Assembly: GCF_000735585.1 (NCBI RefSeq)
Contig: NZ_JNNO01000013.1
Span: 1 to 64,000 of the forward strand
Direction of reading: 5' to 3'
DNA: 64,000 bases
Origin: Devosia sp. LC5
GTDB lineage: Bacteria > Pseudomonadota > Alphaproteobacteria > Rhizobiales > Devosiaceae
A program made the translations under genes and the position numbers. This document shows positions 18,120 to 27,242 of the stretch, piece after piece. Positions within the stretch are counted from its first letter, which is position 1; each line of letters begins with the position of its first letter. The notes below the pieces were generated by a model. The model did no database searches. It saw only the letters and a list, made by a program, of their open reading frames with translations, and was not told where the DNA came from.

Positions 18120-20708
18120 ATGGATGCCGACTGGATCACATCGCCGAGCGCCCGTCGCGTGCTGCAGCATGCCGATGATGCTCGTCCGGCCTGGCTGTGG
18201 TCGCGCGAGGGCGACCAGCTGATCTGGCAGAATGCCGCCGCCGGGCTATTCCTCGCCAAAATCAAGAAACATGGGCTCAAGCGCGCCCCGCTCGCCGCCC
18301 CGATCAAAGGGCAGGTGGCGCGCAATATCCGGCTCGGCTCGACCGGGCGGACCAGCCTGGCGCGAGTTCAGTTTCTGGCAGGCGACAAGCCGGCCTCGAG
18401 CACCTGTGCGACGACGCCACTGATCTGGCAGGACGGGCAGCCGGTTCTGCTGATTGTGGGGGTGGACCCGATCGCGGCGGAAATTCTGGCGGCAGGTGCG
18501 GCAGAGGATGATGCGGCGGAAGCGGAGGCCATGCGGCAGGACGATTCTGTCGCAGGATCCGTAACTGCCGATGGCGACGCGGATGCACCACCCGAATCTG
18601 TCACTGAGGTTCAGAGCAGCGACGCGCCGGATGAGGAGATGATCGCAAACGACGTGGTTGGCGATCTCATCGTCGCGGATGAACAGGCCTATGAGCAGGA
18701 ATTAGCCAATTGGCACGCGGCCGAACAGGATACCGCGCCGGCCACCGAAACTGCGGGCGGAGAGCCTGAGGGGCCGGCAGCGTTTCGGGATGGGCCGGGG
18801 GCTGAATGGCACGAGAACGAGGATGATGTGGCGGCCGAATCGGTTAGCCGGCTCGCGGCGCTGGTCGATCGGCTGGCGGCGGATGAGGCGCTGTTTACCC
18901 CGCTGACGGCGGATGATGACGTAATGTATGCGGCGCAGGATCCGGATGAGCCTGAAGCGCCCGTACCAGAGCAGCTTTTCCGGGTGACGGGGCGCGGATT
19001 TGTGGCCAATGCAGGCGATGATGATGCGGAAGACGCAGAAGCGGCGGTGACAGAGCTGGCAGGCACGGATCCGGAAAGCGTGGCGGCGGCGGTGGCCGAG
19101 ATTGCGCCGACCTTGCCAGAGGATCCCGAAGCTGTCGAGCGGGTGTCGCGCTATAATTTTGATGAATTGTCGCGGATTTTGAATGATCGGGTGGGTGCGG
19201 GCGAACCTGCCCAGCCGGCGACGCCGACCGCGGCGGGACCGCCAATGCCAGCGCCGCAGCCGCAGCGAGCGGCCGGGGCGCTGATCAATCTGGGCGGGGA
19301 AACGCTGGTACTCAACCGGCTGCCGCTGGGCATATTGGTGTTTCGCGACCAGCAGGTGCTGTTTGCCAATCGGGCCATTACCGAAATGGTGGGCTATGAT
19401 TCGGTGGAGCAATTGCGCGCGGCGGGGCTGGCCTCGGTGTTTCCCTCGGCGGGACCGGATGAGCAGGAAGCCGGGCCGGTCAACCATTTGATGCAGCGTG
19501 ACGGCACGCTGGTGCCGGTGACGGCGCGGCTGCAATCGATCTCCTGGCAGGGGCGCCCTGCCCTGATGCTGTCGGCCAGCGCCACCGAAGTGCGCACCGG
19601 GCACGAGGCGGCGGTGCGCGCCTTTGCCGAATCGTTTGCCGAGCTGCGCGGCGACGGCTTTTTCGACGCCAACCGGGCCGGGGTGATCAATCTGGCCAGT
19701 CCGCACGCCGTGACGCTATTGGCGGAACCGGGCGCGGGCCTGGCCGGTCGGCCGCTGAGCGGGCTGGTGGCGGAAGACGAATTGCCGGCTTTGCGCGAAT
19801 TTCTGGAGCGGCCGGCCCGCTTTGCCGAGACGGCGCGTCCCTGCCTCGTGCTGGCCAGCGATGGCGGCAAGGCGGAAATGACGATTTTCGCGCAGGGCCA
19901 GGCGGGGATCGTCACCGGCTATTTCGGCTTTGTCAAAGAGCGCGGCACGGCTCCGGTCCGGCTGCCGGGTGCCGGCGAACCCGATCCGGCGCTGCTGGCA
20001 CGGATCAGCCGCGGCGTGCGGCGGCCGCTCAATACGATTGTCGGATTCTCCGAACTGATCCGCTCGGAAGCCTTCGGGGCGCTGGGCAATGAGCGCTATG
20101 AAGAATATGCGCAGGACATTGCGGCGGCGGGGCAGGAAATCGCCGCGCTGGTCGATGAGCTGGACGATTATGCGCGGCTGCGCGACGGGCGCTATATGCC
20201 GCAGCGCGCCAGCATCGAGCTGACAAGCCTGCTGGAAAGCTGCGTGATGCGCATTCGCCAGCAGGCGAGCAATGCCCGCGTCATCGTGCGCAATGCGATT
20301 TCGGAGAGCCTGCCGCGGGTGACGGCGGATCGCGCGTCGCTGGCGCAGGCGGTGCTCAACCTGTTGGCTTCGGCGATCGACCAGACACCGACCGGTGGCG
20401 CGGTGGTGATTTCGGCGCAGCGCGAAGATGATGGCGGCATTGCCATTCATGTGCGCGATAGCTCGACCGCCCCGGTGGACATGGCGGAGCGCTTCGTGGT
20501 GTTTCGCGACGGGCTGAGCCGGGAGGGCCGCGCGCTGGCGCCGGTGCGCTCCAGCGTGGGCCTGGCGCTGACGCGTTCGCTGCTGGCGGTCAATGGCTTT
20601 GCGCTGTCGGTGGACCCGGCGGGGGCGACGGGCATGCTGTTTACGCTGGTGATCCCGTCGGACCTGGTGGACCGGCCCGCCCTGAAATCGGACCAGCCGA
20701 GCAGTTAA
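18120..20708 (+). CDS. PAS-domain protein with degenerate histidine-kinase core (pseudokinase)
   Basis: An 862-residue cytoplasmic protein. Its parts are an N-terminal PAS-like region (about 20-120), a long acidic Ala/Asp/Glu-rich linker (about 125-340), a PAS domain (about 395-490), a second sensor-like domain (about 500-610) and a HisKA-HATPase module (about 622-850). The kinase core is damaged. The usual SHELRTPL is SRGVRRPL, putting Arg at 631 where the phosphorylated His belongs. The N-box Asn is Ser (751), the G1 glycines in DxGxG are lost (DSSTA, 780-784), and the G2 box is partly lost. It probably acts as a regulatory scaffold, in the way DivL does in Caulobacter. ATG at 18120 chosen; the longer frame uses TTG. 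Confidence 0.85.
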   Translation: MDADWITSPSARRVLQHADDARPAWLWSREGDQLIWQNAAAGLFLAKIKKHGLKRAPLAAPIKGQVARNIRLGSTGRTSLARVQFLAGDKPASSTCATTPLIWQDGQPVLLIVGVDPIAAEILAAGAAEDDAAEAEAMRQDDSVAGSVTADGDADAPPESVTEVQSSDAPDEEMIANDVVGDLIVADEQAYEQELANWHAAEQDTAPATETAGGEPEGPAAFRDGPGAEWHENEDDVAAESVSRLAALVDRLAADEALFTPLTADDDVMYAAQDPDEPEAPVPEQLFRVTGRGFVANAGDDDAEDAEAAVTELAGTDPESVAAAVAEIAPTLPEDPEAVERVSRYNFDELSRILNDRVGAGEPAQPATPTAAGPPMPAPQPQRAAGALINLGGETLVLNRLPLGILVFRDQQVLFANRAITEMVGYDSVEQLRAAGLASVFPSAGPDEQEAGPVNHLMQRDGTLVPVTARLQSISWQGRPALMLSASATEVRTGHEAAVRAFAESFAELRGDGFFDANRAGVINLASPHAVTLLAEPGAGLAGRPLSGLVAEDELPALREFLERPARFAETARPCLVLASDGGKAEMTIFAQGQAGIVTGYFGFVKERGTAPVRLPGAGEPDPALLARISRGVRRPLNTIVGFSELIRSEAFGALGNERYEEYAQDIAAAGQEIAALVDELDDYARLRDGRYMPQRASIELTSLLESCVMRIRQQASNARVIVRNAISESLPRVTADRASLAQAVLNLLASAIDQTPTGGAVVISAQREDDGGIAIHVRDSSTAPVDMAERFVVFRDGLSREGRALAPVRSSVGLALTRSLLAVNGFALSVDPAGATGMLFTLVIPSDLVDRPALKSDQPSS

Positions 20709-20792
20709 GCGCCTGCCTGCAGATCGGGCTGCGATGCCGCAGATTTTAATATGAATTCCGCGCTCAGCTAACGGCTTGTTTTCGCACCGGAT

Positions 20793-20820
20793 TTGACACC
20801 TGAATTTGAATGATTCTAAG
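20793..20820 (+). promoter_or_regulatory. Candidate iron-regulated promoter of the iron importer
   Basis: A -35 TTGACA (20793-20798), a 16-base spacer and a weak -10 TCTAAG (20815-20820). Overlapping the -10 is an imperfect palindrome, ATTTGAA-TGA-TTCTAAG (20804-20820). It matches 11 of 14 fixed positions of the Irr-box/ICE pattern TTTAGAA-N3-TTCTAAA as I remember it. Assignment to Irr is inference. Confidence 0.4.
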
Positions 20821-20922
20821 GTGCAAGCCTTTGTTATTATTGTATTTTATTGACATGGCGGAGCGCTGCCGACACAACGCCTCCATTAGCGGGCCTTTAA
20901 CGCTCCGCCTTGGGAGAGAACC

Positions 20923-21969
20923 ATGACAAAGACGACGCGCCTTGCCTTTGCCCTGCTGAGTTCAACATTCCTGTTGGGCCTGGGCACCCCCAGCTTTGCC
21001 CAGAGCGGCGAAGTCAATATTTACAGCTATCGCGAACAGGGTCTGCTGCAGCCGCTGCTGGACAAGTTCACCGCCGAGACCGGTATCGAGGCCAATGTGC
21101 TCTATGCCGGCGATGGCCTGCTGGAACGCGTGGCGGCCGAGGGCGAGCTGTCGCCCGCCGACGTGGTGCTGACCGTCGATATCGGCAATCTGGTGGGTGC
21201 CGAAGAGCAAGGCCTGACCCAGCCCATCACCACCGCCGCGCTGGCAGAGCGCGTGCCCGAAGCATTCCGCGATGACGATGCCAATTGGACTGCGCTGTCG
21301 CTGCGCGCCCGCGTGTTCTACGTCTCCAAGGATCGCGTCACCGAGACGGCGCTGACCTATGAGGACATCGCTGGACCCGAATGGAAGGGCCGCCTTTGCA
21401 CCCGCCCGGGCGATCATGCTTACAATATCGGGCTGATCGCGCAGCGCATCGCCGCCACTGGGCTTGATGCGACCCGCACCTGGCTGGCCGCCGTGCGCGA
21501 CAACATGGCCTATGCGCCATCGGGCAATGACCGTGAAGGCGTCAAGAATATCATGGCGGGGACGTGTGATCTGTCGATCACCAACACCTATTATATGGGC
21601 GCCATGCTGAACAACGAGGCTGAGCCGGAGCAGAAGGAATGGGCCAATTCGGCACGGATCATCTATCCCGATGCCGAGGGTGAAGGCACCCAGGTCAATG
21701 TCGCCGGCGGATTCATTGCCAAGCATGCGCCCAATGCTGAAAATGCCAATGCGCTGATCGCGTTCCTCTTGTCAGACGAAGCCCAGCAGATCTATGCCGA
21801 CACCAATTACGAATTCCCGGTGGTGGCGTCGGTAGCGCCGGCCGAATTGACCCTGTCCTGGGGTGCGCTCAACCCGGTGGACACCCCGCTGGTCGAGGTC
21901 GCAGCGAACCGTGCGGCGGCGGCGGCACTTGTCGATGAGCTCAAGTTCAACGAAGGTGCGCAGAACTAG
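20923..21969 (+). CDS. Ferric-iron ABC transporter, periplasmic binding protein
   Basis: A 348-residue FbpA/FutA-type protein. It has a 26-residue signal peptide ending in SFA, a first strand VNIYSYREQ, and the tyrosine pair in ITNTYYMGAM (Y223, Y224) that, with Y34/Y36, fits Fe(III) ligation in this family. The folding pattern GFIAKHAPNAENA near the C terminus is typical. GGGAGAG precedes the ATG. The permease gene follows after a palindromic repeat; no ATPase gene is present in this cluster. Confidence 0.93.
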   Translation: MTKTTRLAFALLSSTFLLGLGTPSFAQSGEVNIYSYREQGLLQPLLDKFTAETGIEANVLYAGDGLLERVAAEGELSPADVVLTVDIGNLVGAEEQGLTQPITTAALAERVPEAFRDDDANWTALSLRARVFYVSKDRVTETALTYEDIAGPEWKGRLCTRPGDHAYNIGLIAQRIAATGLDATRTWLAAVRDNMAYAPSGNDREGVKNIMAGTCDLSITNTYYMGAMLNNEAEPEQKEWANSARIIYPDAEGEGTQVNVAGGFIAKHAPNAENANALIAFLLSDEAQQIYADTNYEFPVVASVAPAELTLSWGALNPVDTPLVEVAANRAAAAALVDELKFNEGAQN

Positions 21970-21999
21970 GCGCTGTCCAGCCCCGATGCCGCTGCAGCC

Positions 22000-22038
22000 T
22001 TTCAGCATGGATTCCGGCCTGCGCCGGAATGACACGGT
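22000..22038. repeat. Palindromic repeat, family C (copy 2) between binding protein and permease
   Basis: TTCAGCATGGATTCCGGCC followed by TGCGCCGGAATGACA. It sits between the stop of the iron-binding protein and the permease start. Such hairpins often protect the upstream mRNA, giving more binding protein than permease. Confidence 0.75.
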
Positions 22039-22044
22039 GGTTGT

Positions 22045-23694
22045 TTGACGGCTCTGAAACGCGTGACCAAGAATCAGACCGGTGGGGTGAAAGCCCTGCC
22101 GGTCGTCGCGTTTGTGCTGGCCGTGGCGGCGGGGCTGCCGATTCTGTGGCTGGGCTGGGCGGCACTGGCGAGCGGCAGCAATGGGCTGACCGCAAACATG
22201 CTGCCGGCTGCGCTGCGGGAAACCGGCATTTTGATGGGATCGGTGGGGGTATTGACCGGCGTCGTGGGCCTGACCGCGGCGTGGCTGGTAACGCATTACG
22301 ATTTTCCGCTGCGCCGGGTGTTCGACTGGATGCTGGTATTGCCACTGGCGGTGCCGACGTATCTGGCGGCCTATGGCTATGTGGAATTTCTGGGTTTTAC
22401 CGGGCCGCTACAGACCGCCTTGCGCGGGGTGAGCGGGGCGCGGACGCTGCGGGATTACTGGTTTCCTGACATTCGCAGCCATTGGGGCGCGGCGATCGTG
22501 CTGTCCTCGGTGCTGTATCCATACGTCTATGTGGCCTGCCGCGGCTTTTTCCTGATGCAGTCAGCCTCGCTCAATATTGCGGCGCGTACACTGGGCGCGG
22601 GCGGCATGCGCACGTTTTTTGCCATCATCCTGCCGACCTCGCGGCCGGCGCTCGTCGTTGGCGTGACGCTGGCGATGATGGAAGTGGTCAACGATCTGGG
22701 GGCGGTGCAGTATTTCGGCGTCAATGCCATTACCGCCATCATCTATTCGACCTGGATCAACCGCTCGGACTTTGGCGGGGCAGCGCAATTGGCGGTGACA
22801 GTGGTGCTGGTCATTGGCCTCTTGATCGCGGCCGAACAGCGGGCGCGGCATAATCGGGTTTATCTGGCCAATCGGGATAGCCGGGTGCCGCCGGCGCGCG
22901 AGCAATTGAGCGGGGGGCGGGCCTGGGCGGCATTTGGATTCTGCGTGGTGCTGCTGGGCATGGGCTTTGGCATTCCGGTGGGAGAATTGAGCTATCTGGC
23001 GTTCCGGCTGGTGTTGCCTGAAACGATCAAGATGACGTTGGCGGCGCTGTGGCCGACGCTGATCCTGGCGTCAGCGGGAGCGGTCATCACGGTGATCCTG
23101 GGGCTGGTGGCGGCCAAGATCGGCCAGCATGCCGGCAGTATTTCGCGCGGCGCGATCCGGCTGGCGACTTTAGGCTATGCCATTCCCGGCACGGTGCTGG
23201 CGCTGGGGCTGCTGCAGCCGCTGGGACAGGCCGATCTATGGTTCAACCGCATGACAATGGCGCTGGCGGGCTGGCGGCCGGGGTTGATCCTGTCGGGCTC
23301 GATGGCGGCGCTGCTTTATGTCTATGCGATCCGGTTTCTGGCGGTGAGCCATTCAACGCTGGACGCTGCGATCAAGAAGCGCGGCGATTCCATGCTGCAT
23401 GCCGGGCGGGTGCTGGGGCAGAGCGGGCTGGGGCTGTTGCTGCGGGTGGATTTGCCGACGCTGATGCCGGCCATTGTGAGCGCGGCGACGCTGGTTTTCG
23501 TCGAAATCGTCAAGGAATTGCCGGCGACTTTGCTGTTGCGGCCGCTGGGGGTGGATACGCTGGCAACGCTGGTCTATGGGCGGGCCAATGTGGGGCTATT
23601 TGCGCAGGCGGCCATGCCGGCGCTGTTCATTGTGCTGGCGGGGCTGGTTCCGGTGATCCTTGCTACGCGGCTGGGCGATCGGCGGAAAGTATAA
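22045..23694 (+). CDS. Ferric-iron ABC transporter, fused permease
   Basis: A 549-residue inner-membrane protein with about twelve helices in two binding-protein-dependent permease domains, as in FbpB/FutB. Each half has the EAA-type loop that docks the ATPase (about residues 185-205, with AARTLGAGGMRTFFAIILPTS, and about 440-465). The N-terminal start is unsure: the frame opens with TTG at 22045, while GTG codons at 22063 and 22090 are alternatives, and none has a strong ribosome binding site. No fbpC-type ATPase gene follows, so the importer must borrow an ATPase from elsewhere. Confidence 0.9.
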   Translation: MTALKRVTKNQTGGVKALPVVAFVLAVAAGLPILWLGWAALASGSNGLTANMLPAALRETGILMGSVGVLTGVVGLTAAWLVTHYDFPLRRVFDWMLVLPLAVPTYLAAYGYVEFLGFTGPLQTALRGVSGARTLRDYWFPDIRSHWGAAIVLSSVLYPYVYVACRGFFLMQSASLNIAARTLGAGGMRTFFAIILPTSRPALVVGVTLAMMEVVNDLGAVQYFGVNAITAIIYSTWINRSDFGGAAQLAVTVVLVIGLLIAAEQRARHNRVYLANRDSRVPPAREQLSGGRAWAAFGFCVVLLGMGFGIPVGELSYLAFRLVLPETIKMTLAALWPTLILASAGAVITVILGLVAAKIGQHAGSISRGAIRLATLGYAIPGTVLALGLLQPLGQADLWFNRMTMALAGWRPGLILSGSMAALLYVYAIRFLAVSHSTLDAAIKKRGDSMLHAGRVLGQSGLGLLLRVDLPTLMPAIVSAATLVFVEIVKELPATLLLRPLGVDTLATLVYGRANVGLFAQAAMPALFIVLAGLVPVILATRLGDRRKV

Positions 23695-23749
23695 CTACAC
23701 TTGCTACTGCCATATCGGCGCCATTGCCCTATACCATCGGGCGATGGGA

Positions 23750-23811
23750 GCTGGCGCCTCATGCGCCAGCACGCGCGATTCTTCCGGAGGGACGCCGGAA
23801 GCGCCGTTTTT
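23750..23811 (+). terminator. Two hairpins between the iron and peptide importers
   Basis: An 8-bp perfect stem (GCTGGCGC / GCGCCAGC, 23750-23770) is followed by a 7-bp stem (CTTCCGG / CCGGAAG, 23781-23801) and, five bases later, a run of five T. This could end the iron operon or act as an attenuator right before the next gene's ribosome binding site. Confidence 0.4.
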
Positions 23812-23822
23812 GGAGCGAGTGA

Positions 23823-25307
23823 ATGGGCAGGATTTTGACGGGCGCTGCGTTGGCGCTGGCCGTGGCGGGCGCACTGAGTGGCGCGGCTCTCGCGCAGCAG
23901 CCGACCGAAGTGCGGATCGGGGTGGCGCTGGAGCCACCAATTCTGGACCCGACAGCGGGCGCGGCTGAGGCCATCGACATCGTGGTCTACCAGAACATTT
24001 TCGAGGGCCTGACCGCCATCGACGAAAATGGCGCGGTGCAGCCAGGGCTGGCCAGTTCATGGACCATTTCGGACGACAGCCTGACCTATACGTTCAAACT
24101 GCATGAGGGGGTGACCTTTCATGACGGTACGGCTTTCGATGCCGACGACGTCAAATTCACCTTCGAGCGGATTCTGGCGGCTGACAGCGTCAATGCGCAT
24201 AAGGAACTCTATACCGACATCGCTGAAGTTAGCGTGGTCGACCCGTTCACGGTCAGCTTCACGCTGAGCAAGCCAGTGGGGCTGTTCCTGTTCAATTTGG
24301 GCCGGGGTGACGCGGTGATCGTGGCGCCGGAAAGCGCCGGCAATAATGCGACCACACCGATCGGCACCGGGCCATTTGCCTTTGTGCAATGGGACAAGGG
24401 CAATCGCGTATTGCTCGAGCGTTATGAGCCCTATTGGGGCGAGTTGCCGGCGCTGACCAAGGCGAGCTACCGGTTCATTGGCGACACGGCGGCGATGACC
24501 AGTGCGCTATTGGCCGGGGATATCGACGGCACCAATAATTTTGCGCCGGATTCGCTGGCGGTGTTCGAGGGCAATCCGCAATTCAAGGTGCTGGTAGGCA
24601 CGACCGAGGGCGAAACAATCCTGGGGACCAATAATCGCAAGCCACCGTTCGATAATCTGAAGGTACGGCAGGCCATGGCCCATGCCATCGATCGCCAGGC
24701 GATCATCGATGGGGCGACCTATGGCTATGGCACGCCAATCGGGGCGCCGTTTGCGCCGCATAATGCCTATTATACCGACCTGACCGGCACCTATCCCTAT
24801 GACCCGGACGCGGCCAAGGCGCTATTGGCGGAAGCGGGTTATCCCGATGGGTTCAACGCCACGCTGAAACTGCCGCCCCTGGGTTATGCGCGGCTCTCCG
24901 GGCAGATCATTGCCAGCCAGTTCGCGGCAGTGGGCATCAAGCTCGAGCTGATCAATGTGGAGTTCGCGCAATGGCTGCAGGATGTCTATACCAATCATGA
25001 TTTCGACCTGACCATCATCAGCCATGTCGAGCCGTTCGACATTGGAAATTATGCCAATCCGGACTACTACTTCGGCTATGACAATCCCGACTTCCAGGCG
25101 CTGATCAAGACACTCAATGAGACGGTTGACGACGCCAAACGCAAGGAACTGGCTATCGAGGCACAGACCATCCTGGCCAAGGATGCGGTCAATGGCTATC
25201 TGTTCGAGCTTGCCCAGACCGGCGTGTGGAACGCCAAGCTGGCGGGCATGTGGCAGAATTCGCCGATCGAGGGGCTGGTATTGCGGGGGATATACTGGGT
25301 GGAATAG
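23823..25307 (+). CDS. Peptide/nickel-type ABC transporter, periplasmic binding protein (family 5)
   Basis: A 494-residue DppA/OppA-type protein. A signal peptide of about 25 residues ends in ALAQQ, and the family 5 core is seen in EPPILDPTAGAAEAIDIVVYQNIFEGL, LHEGVTFHDGTAFDADDV and VRQAMAHAIDRQAII. GGAGCGAG lies before the ATG. It begins a four-gene importer operon with two permeases and a double ATPase, so it is likely the ligand receptor for short peptides or a similar solute. The ligand cannot be named from sequence. Confidence 0.93.
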   Translation: MGRILTGAALALAVAGALSGAALAQQPTEVRIGVALEPPILDPTAGAAEAIDIVVYQNIFEGLTAIDENGAVQPGLASSWTISDDSLTYTFKLHEGVTFHDGTAFDADDVKFTFERILAADSVNAHKELYTDIAEVSVVDPFTVSFTLSKPVGLFLFNLGRGDAVIVAPESAGNNATTPIGTGPFAFVQWDKGNRVLLERYEPYWGELPALTKASYRFIGDTAAMTSALLAGDIDGTNNFAPDSLAVFEGNPQFKVLVGTTEGETILGTNNRKPPFDNLKVRQAMAHAIDRQAIIDGATYGYGTPIGAPFAPHNAYYTDLTGTYPYDPDAAKALLAEAGYPDGFNATLKLPPLGYARLSGQIIASQFAAVGIKLELINVEFAQWLQDVYTNHDFDLTIISHVEPFDIGNYANPDYYFGYDNPDFQALIKTLNETVDDAKRKELAIEAQTILAKDAVNGYLFELAQTGVWNAKLAGMWQNSPIEGLVLRGIYWVE

Positions 25308-25365
25308 CGCCCTCCCGTCGGTGGGCAGAAGGCAGATGCGACGATCCAGCGGCTCTATAGTCCTC

Positions 25366-25392
25366 TTGCCCCTCAGGGGAGAAGGTTAGGGT
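25366..25392. repeat. Partial palindromic repeat, family A
   Basis: CTTGCCCCTCAGGGGAGAAGG, a shortened copy between the binding-protein gene and the first permease gene of the same operon. Confidence 0.55.
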
Positions 25393-25452
25393 GAGCATCG
25401 CTGATTGGTCCGCCGCAATGCCGGAACCGGCCAACGGTTGGGGCAACGCATT

Positions 25453-26406
25453 ATGATCCTCTTCGCCCTGCGCCGCTTTCTCGGTTTTGCCGCCACGCTA
25501 CTGCTGGCGGCAGTGGTGATTTTCTATCTGCTCGATCTGCTGCCCGGCGATCCGGCGCGGTTCACCCTGGGCGTTACCGCCACGCCCGAGGCGGTGGCCA
25601 ATTTGCGGGCGCAGATGGGGCTGGATGCGCCGGCGCATGAGCGGTTGCTGAGCTGGCTTGGGGGCATGCTGCGCGGGGATTTCGGCATGTCCTATACCCA
25701 GCGCGCGCCGGTGGCGGGCTTGCTGTGGGAGCGGCTGGCGGTGACGCTGCCGTTGACCGTCATGGCCATGATCATTTCGATGGTGATCGGGCTGCCGCTG
25801 GGGATCGTTTCGGCGCGGGCGCGCGGCAAGGCGCCGGATACGGCCATTATGGTGTTGGCGCAATTGGGAGTCGCAGTGCCCAATTTCTGGTTTGGCATGA
25901 TGCTGACGCTGGTGTTTGCCGTGGGGCTGCGCTGGCTGCCGCCAGGCGGGTTTACGCCCTGGGACGAAGACCCATGGCTATCGCTGCGCGGGCTGATATT
26001 GCCGAGCCTGGCCCTGGCGCTGCCGCAGGCTTCGATCCTGGCGCGGGTGATGCGCACGGCGCTGGTGGATGTGCAGGGGCAGGATTTCATCCGCACGGCG
26101 CGGGCCAAGGGGCTGACCATGGGCGAGGCTGTGTGGCGGCATGGGGTGCGCAATGCATTGCTGCCGGTACTGACCATTCTGGGGCTGCAATTTGCCTTTC
26201 TCATCGCCGGCACGATCATCGTCGAGAATGTGTTCTACCTGCCGGGGCTGGGGCGGCTGGTTTTCACCGCGATTTCCGAGCGTGACCTGATCCTGGTGCG
26301 CGGGGCGATTGTGGTGCTGATCGTGGCGGTGACAGCGACGATGTTCGTGGTCGACCTGACTTATGGGCTGGTCGATCCACGCCTGCGGGGGCGCAGCACG
26401 CCATGA
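25453..26406 (+). CDS. Peptide/nickel-type ABC transporter, permease 1 (DppB type)
   Basis: A 317-residue inner-membrane permease starting MILFALRRFLGFAATLLLAAVVIFYLLDLLPGDPA, the hallmark N terminus of DppB/OppB proteins. About six helices, and the EAA-type loop reads RTARAKGLTMGEAVWRHGVRNALLPV. The ATG at 25453 is preferred to the upstream frame because the membrane helix starts there. Its stop overlaps the next permease start by four bases (ATGA). Confidence 0.93.
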   Translation: MILFALRRFLGFAATLLLAAVVIFYLLDLLPGDPARFTLGVTATPEAVANLRAQMGLDAPAHERLLSWLGGMLRGDFGMSYTQRAPVAGLLWERLAVTLPLTVMAMIISMVIGLPLGIVSARARGKAPDTAIMVLAQLGVAVPNFWFGMMLTLVFAVGLRWLPPGGFTPWDEDPWLSLRGLILPSLALALPQASILARVMRTALVDVQGQDFIRTARAKGLTMGEAVWRHGVRNALLPVLTILGLQFAFLIAGTIIVENVFYLPGLGRLVFTAISERDLILVRGAIVVLIVAVTATMFVVDLTYGLVDPRLRGRSTP

Positions 26407-27242
26407 ATTTCCTGAAGCGGCATCCCAATCTGACGATCGGCCTTGCCGGGACGATCCTGTTTGCCCTTTTGGGGCTGATCTCGCTGGTTTGGACCCCCTA
26501 CCCCATCGCCCAGATCGATATTGCCCGGCGCTTCCTCGGGCCCGATGCCGCACACTGGCTGGGTACGGACAATCTGGGCCGAGACATGGCTTCACTGGTC
26601 ATGTCGGGAACGCTGACGAGCTTTGTGGTGGCGGCTTTGGCCGTGACCATCGGGGCCGGCATTGGCGTGCCGCTGGGGCTGGCGGCGGCAGCCTGGGGCG
26701 GGCCGGTGGAATGGCTGGTGCTACGCTTTTCCGATTTCCTCTTTGCCTTCCCTGCCATCATTGTTGCGATTCTGGTGACGGCTTTGTTCGGGCCGGGGGC
26801 AATCAATGCCGTACTGGCGATCGGGCTGTTCAATATTCCGGTGTTTGCGCGGGTGGCGCGGGGCGGCGCATTGAGTATAGCAGTGCTGGATTTCGTGGCG
26901 GCGGGACGGCTGCCGGGGCTGGGGCCGGCCTCCATCGCCTATCGGCATCTGCTGCCCAATATCATGAGCCTGATCATCGTGCAGGGGACCATCCAGCTGT
27001 CGCTGGGCATATTGGCCGAGGCGGGGCTGAGCTATGTGGGGCTGGGCACCCAGCCGCCGGCCACCAGCCTGGGGCTGATGCTGCGCGATGCGCAATCGAT
27101 GTTCCTGATCCACCCATGGCTGACGCTGGTGCCGGGGCTGTGCATCGTGCTGATCGTGATCGGTCTCAATATTGCCGGGGACGGATTGCGCGACGCCATC
27201 GATCCGCGGCTGCGGCAGGTGAATGCCAATGTCGTTGCTTGA
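26403..27242 (+). CDS. Peptide/nickel-type ABC transporter, permease 2 (DppC type)
   Basis: A 279-residue inner-membrane protein pairing with the preceding permease. Family features: a first helix followed by HWLGTDNLGRDMASLVMSGT, then the docking loop VAAGRLPGLGPASIAYRHLLPNI. The start overlaps the upstream stop, and its own end overlaps the ATPase start by 14 to 20 bases, so expression of the three genes is coupled. Confidence 0.93.
   Translation: MNFLKRHPNLTIGLAGTILFALLGLISLVWTPYPIAQIDIARRFLGPDAAHWLGTDNLGRDMASLVMSGTLTSFVVAALAVTIGAGIGVPLGLAAAAWGGPVEWLVLRFSDFLFAFPAIIVAILVTALFGPGAINAVLAIGLFNIPVFARVARGGALSIAVLDFVAAGRLPGLGPASIAYRHLLPNIMSLIIVQGTIQLSLGILAEAGLSYVGLGTQPPATSLGLMLRDAQSMFLIHPWLTLVPGLCIVLIVIGLNIAGDGLRDAIDPRLRQVNANVVA

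Noticed and set aside
23750-23822. Riboswitch upstream of the peptide-type binding protein
   Set aside because: Only two simple hairpins are seen, with no conserved core of any riboswitch class I can recognise.
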